NCBI GenBank assembly: GCA_900556545.1
Contig: USPE01000093.1
Location: 1-7,369, forward strand
Direction of reading: 5' to 3'
DNA length: 7,369 nt
Source: an uncultured Peptococcaceae bacterium
GTDB taxonomy: Bacteria; Bacillota; Peptococcia; Peptococcales; Peptococcaceae
Positions 5,270 to 7,369 of this stretch are shown here, piece after piece; the first letter of the stretch is position 1; the number at the start of each line of letters is the position of its first letter. Below the pieces are notes generated by a model. It worked only from the letters and a program-made list of their open reading frames with translations. It did not search any database and was not told where the DNA came from. Made by a program: the position numbers and the translations under genes.

Positions 5270-7369
5270 ATGAAGAAAGCAGCAGGTGCAGTATGTACTG
5301 CACTTTTGGCTATGGGATTGTTTGCTGCTCCGGCAGCGGCGGCGGATGTAACTGTTACATTGCCTGCCTTTTCTGTTACGCTGAATGGTGTAACTATGGA
5401 GCAAAGTAAAAGTCAGTATCCCATGCTGGTGTATAAAGATATTACATATGTGCCGATGACGTGGGCCGATACGCGATTATTGGGCTTGGAGTCCAACTGG
5501 ACCCAGCAGAGCGGGTTGGTAATCCAAAAAGCGGATACTGTACAGGATGCAGCAACAGCCAAAAAAAACTATCAGCCTTATAAGGTATCCAGTGCCAATA
5601 AAAACAGCTATCAGGCAACTACGGCCAGCGGAAAAATAACCGTAAACGGAAAAACAATCACCAATAGCAGTGAAGAATATCCTTTACTGTTATTTCGTGA
5701 TGTGACATATTTTCCATTAACCTGGCGTTTTGCAGTAAATGAGTTTGGTTGGGAGTATAGTTTTGATCAGAAAAATGGTTTGGTAATTACAACAAAAGCC
5801 ACCGGTTCTGCTGAAGAAACTCCGGTGGATACCAAAAGTGATATTGTAGGTCATAAGGTGACAGTAACAGGCAGTGATGTTAATCTGCGTTCCGGCGCAG
5901 GAACCAGTTACAGCTCTGTGGGTATGGTGCAGAAAGGGACAGAGTTGCTTGTGTTGGGTACCAAAACTGTGGATGGTAAGGAATGGTATCAGGTAATGAA
6001 AACCGATGGCTCGGATAAATCCTGGATTGCCGGCTGGCTGACTCAAAAAAGCAGTGGAGATTCTTCTGTCAACACCAGCACCGGAACAGGGAATATTGAT
6101 ACCTCTAACAATGGAAACATTACCTCCGGCAGCAATAATAGTGCCAGCAGTATGGTAGGAAAGACAATTACAGTAACAGGTACTACTGTTAATTTGCGGG
6201 CCAGCGCCAGCACCAGCAGTGCTGTAATTGGACAGACAGACAAAGGCGACAGCTACACTGTTCTGGCGGCAAAAACAGTAAATGGCGATGTGTGGTATCA
6301 GGTTACTGCCACGAATGGTGCCAAAGCCTGGATTGCCGGTTGGCTGACCGAGGAAGGAACCGGTAATAGCGGCAACACGAATACTACAGTTACAGAAAAT
6401 TATGATATTGTAGGGAAAAAAGTTGTAGTCAATGCCAACGGCGTGAATCTGCGCAAAGAACCCGGCACCAGTGCGGCAAGCGCAGGCACTGTCAACAAAG
6501 GCATGGAATTTACAGTGCTGACGGTGAAAACAGTGGACGGGCAGCAGTGGTATCAGGTAAAGGATGTCAGCGGCAATAAGGTTTGGATTGCCAGCTGGCT
6601 GACAGATAAATCGAGTGGATCCGGCAGTGCTGTGACGCAAACAACACGGCTGACACTGCAATCTGTACAGCAGCAGGGAGACAAAACCGTTGTGACCTTG
6701 AAGCATGGCAAAGGCAACAGTTACAGCACAACCAAAGCAAGTGCTACCGAACTGGTAATCTCGCTGCAAAATAATTATCTGAACACAAACGACAGTATCA
6801 ATGAAAGCTATACTTCCGGTCCATTGCGCCATTTACAGGTTCAGGATGCAGGCACCAACGCTTTAAAGGCTACATTGACACTGCAAAAAGGTGCTTATTG
6901 CACAGTCAAAGAGAGCGGAGACAATTTGGTGATAACAGCCTATAACCAGCATGCGGATGGAGAACAGGGCTTACAGGGAAAAACCATTGTATTAGATCCG
7001 GGACATGGAGGCAGTGATCCGGGCGCTGTTGGCCTGGTATTGGGTGTAACCGATGCCGATGTGGGCCTGACTGTTAGCCAGAAATTGCGGGATTTGCTGG
7101 AAGCGCAGGGTGCCACTGTGATTATGACCAGAGATACGGATATCCGTGTGGGATTAACAGACAGACCTGCTGTGGCCAATCGGGCAGAAGCGGATTTGTT
7201 TGTCAGCGTGCATGCTAATTCCTCTACCAATACAGCGCCAAAAGGCATACAAATATATTACTATGCACCATCTAGTAATGCTAATTTATATGCACAGAGT
7301 TATGTGCGCAAAGAATTGGCTACCCAGGTTAGTGATAGTATGCAGGCGGCAACCGGTACGGATTCTGTT
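5270..7369 (+). CDS. Secreted N-acetylmuramoyl-L-alanine amidase with stalk, SH3b and AMIN domains; 3' end outside window
   Basis: The reading frame is open for 700 codons to the window edge. GAGGGA (5258-5263) precedes the ATG by 6 nt. Residues 1-25 are a Sec signal peptide (KK, hydrophobic core, APAAAA before Asp26). Two copper-amine-oxidase-N-like 'stalk' domains follow at about 33-87 and 121-176 (V-x-L/V-N-G, YP-L/M-L, D-I/V-T-Y-x-P-x-T-W). Three SH3b repeats lie at 197-258, 300-360 and 385-445, each with V-N-L-R, W-Y-Q-V and W-I-A-x-W-L-T, joined by Ser/Thr/Asn/Gly-rich linkers. An AMIN domain spans about 460-558. The Amidase_3 domain starts near 572 with VLDPGHGGSDPGAVG. Zinc-ligand positions are His579 and His648 (SVHANSS); the intervening ligand, normally Glu, appears to be Asp595 (TDADVGL). 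The catalytic Glu of the C-terminal part is beyond the window. The family cleaves the bond between MurNAc and L-Ala in peptidoglycan in the envelope. SH3b and AMIN domains probably target it to the wall. Confidence 0.93.
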   Translation, partial: MKKAAGAVCTALLAMGLFAAPAAAADVTVTLPAFSVTLNGVTMEQSKSQYPMLVYKDITYVPMTWADTRLLGLESNWTQQSGLVIQKADTVQDAATAKKNYQPYKVSSANKNSYQATTASGKITVNGKTITNSSEEYPLLLFRDVTYFPLTWRFAVNEFGWEYSFDQKNGLVITTKATGSAEETPVDTKSDIVGHKVTVTGSDVNLRSGAGTSYSSVGMVQKGTELLVLGTKTVDGKEWYQVMKTDGSDKSWIAGWLTQKSSGDSSVNTSTGTGNIDTSNNGNITSGSNNSASSMVGKTITVTGTTVNLRASASTSSAVIGQTDKGDSYTVLAAKTVNGDVWYQVTATNGAKAWIAGWLTEEGTGNSGNTNTTVTENYDIVGKKVVVNANGVNLRKEPGTSAASAGTVNKGMEFTVLTVKTVDGQQWYQVKDVSGNKVWIASWLTDKSSGSGSAVTQTTRLTLQSVQQQGDKTVVTLKHGKGNSYSTTKASATELVISLQNNYLNTNDSINESYTSGPLRHLQVQDAGTNALKATLTLQKGAYCTVKESGDNLVITAYNQHADGEQGLQGKTIVLDPGHGGSDPGAVGLVLGVTDADVGLTVSQKLRDLLEAQGATVIMTRDTDIRVGLTDRPAVANRAEADLFVSVHANSSTNTAPKGIQIYYYAPSSNANLYAQSYVRKELATQVSDSMQAATGTDSV

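Noticed and set aside
5717..6832. Long 371-codon open frame on the minus strand
   Set aside because: It lies antisense to the amidase, whose signal peptide, repeats and catalytic motifs are clear. Its Cys/His-rich composition is a shadow of the Thr/Ala/Gly-rich plus-strand repeats.

Overview
The window most resembles a chromosomal segment of a Firmicute of the Negativicutes type (Acidaminococcaceae, Veillonellaceae or a relative). This is an inference from three things: a secreted amidase carrying copper-amine-oxidase-type 'stalk' domains, moderate GC with strong Shine-Dalgarno sites, and the character of the OTC and argininosuccinate synthase. No rRNA, tRNA, CRISPR array or intact transposase is visible.

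Layout. (1) 1-755, plus strand: the C-terminal 250 codons of a family-10-like glycosyl hydrolase (GHL10), ending at a hairpin that can terminate transcription from both sides (784-830). (2) 852-1749, minus strand: a two-gene drug-response cassette, a MarR-type repressor followed by an EmrE-like small multidrug resistance pump. A strong sigma-70-type promoter lies in front of the repressor, and a perfect 13-bp tandem repeat lies between the two genes. (3) 1750-2076: the divergent intergenic region. Two ARG-box-like operators at 20-bp spacing overlie a promoter for argF. (4) 2077-4546, plus strand: argF (ornithine carbamoyltransferase, GTG start) and argG (argininosuccinate synthase). They are separated by 319 bp that hold a long imperfect palindrome of about 154 bp. 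argG ends at a classical intrinsic terminator (4596-4640). (5) 4641-5172: two palindromes overlapping a candidate promoter, a 13-codon ORF with its own ribosome binding site, and a truncated DinD/BRO-N gene. (6) 5270 to the window end: the first 700 codons of a large secreted N-acetylmuramoyl-L-alanine amidase with a signal peptide, two stalk domains, three SH3b repeats, an AMIN domain and the start of an Amidase_3 catalytic domain.

Function. argF and argG catalyse consecutive steps (ornithine to citrulline to argininosuccinate). The operator pair predicts arginine-dependent repression through an ArgR-type protein encoded elsewhere. argH is not next to them. The MarR/SMR pair looks like a self-contained efflux module. 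The two end genes encode probable envelope enzymes. Most of the window is ordinary housekeeping sequence. The parts worth a second look are the argF operator architecture, the argF-argG palindrome, the broken dinD locus with its dyads, and an apparent Glu-to-Asp change at a zinc-ligand position of the amidase. I do not see convincing evidence of a wholly new system.
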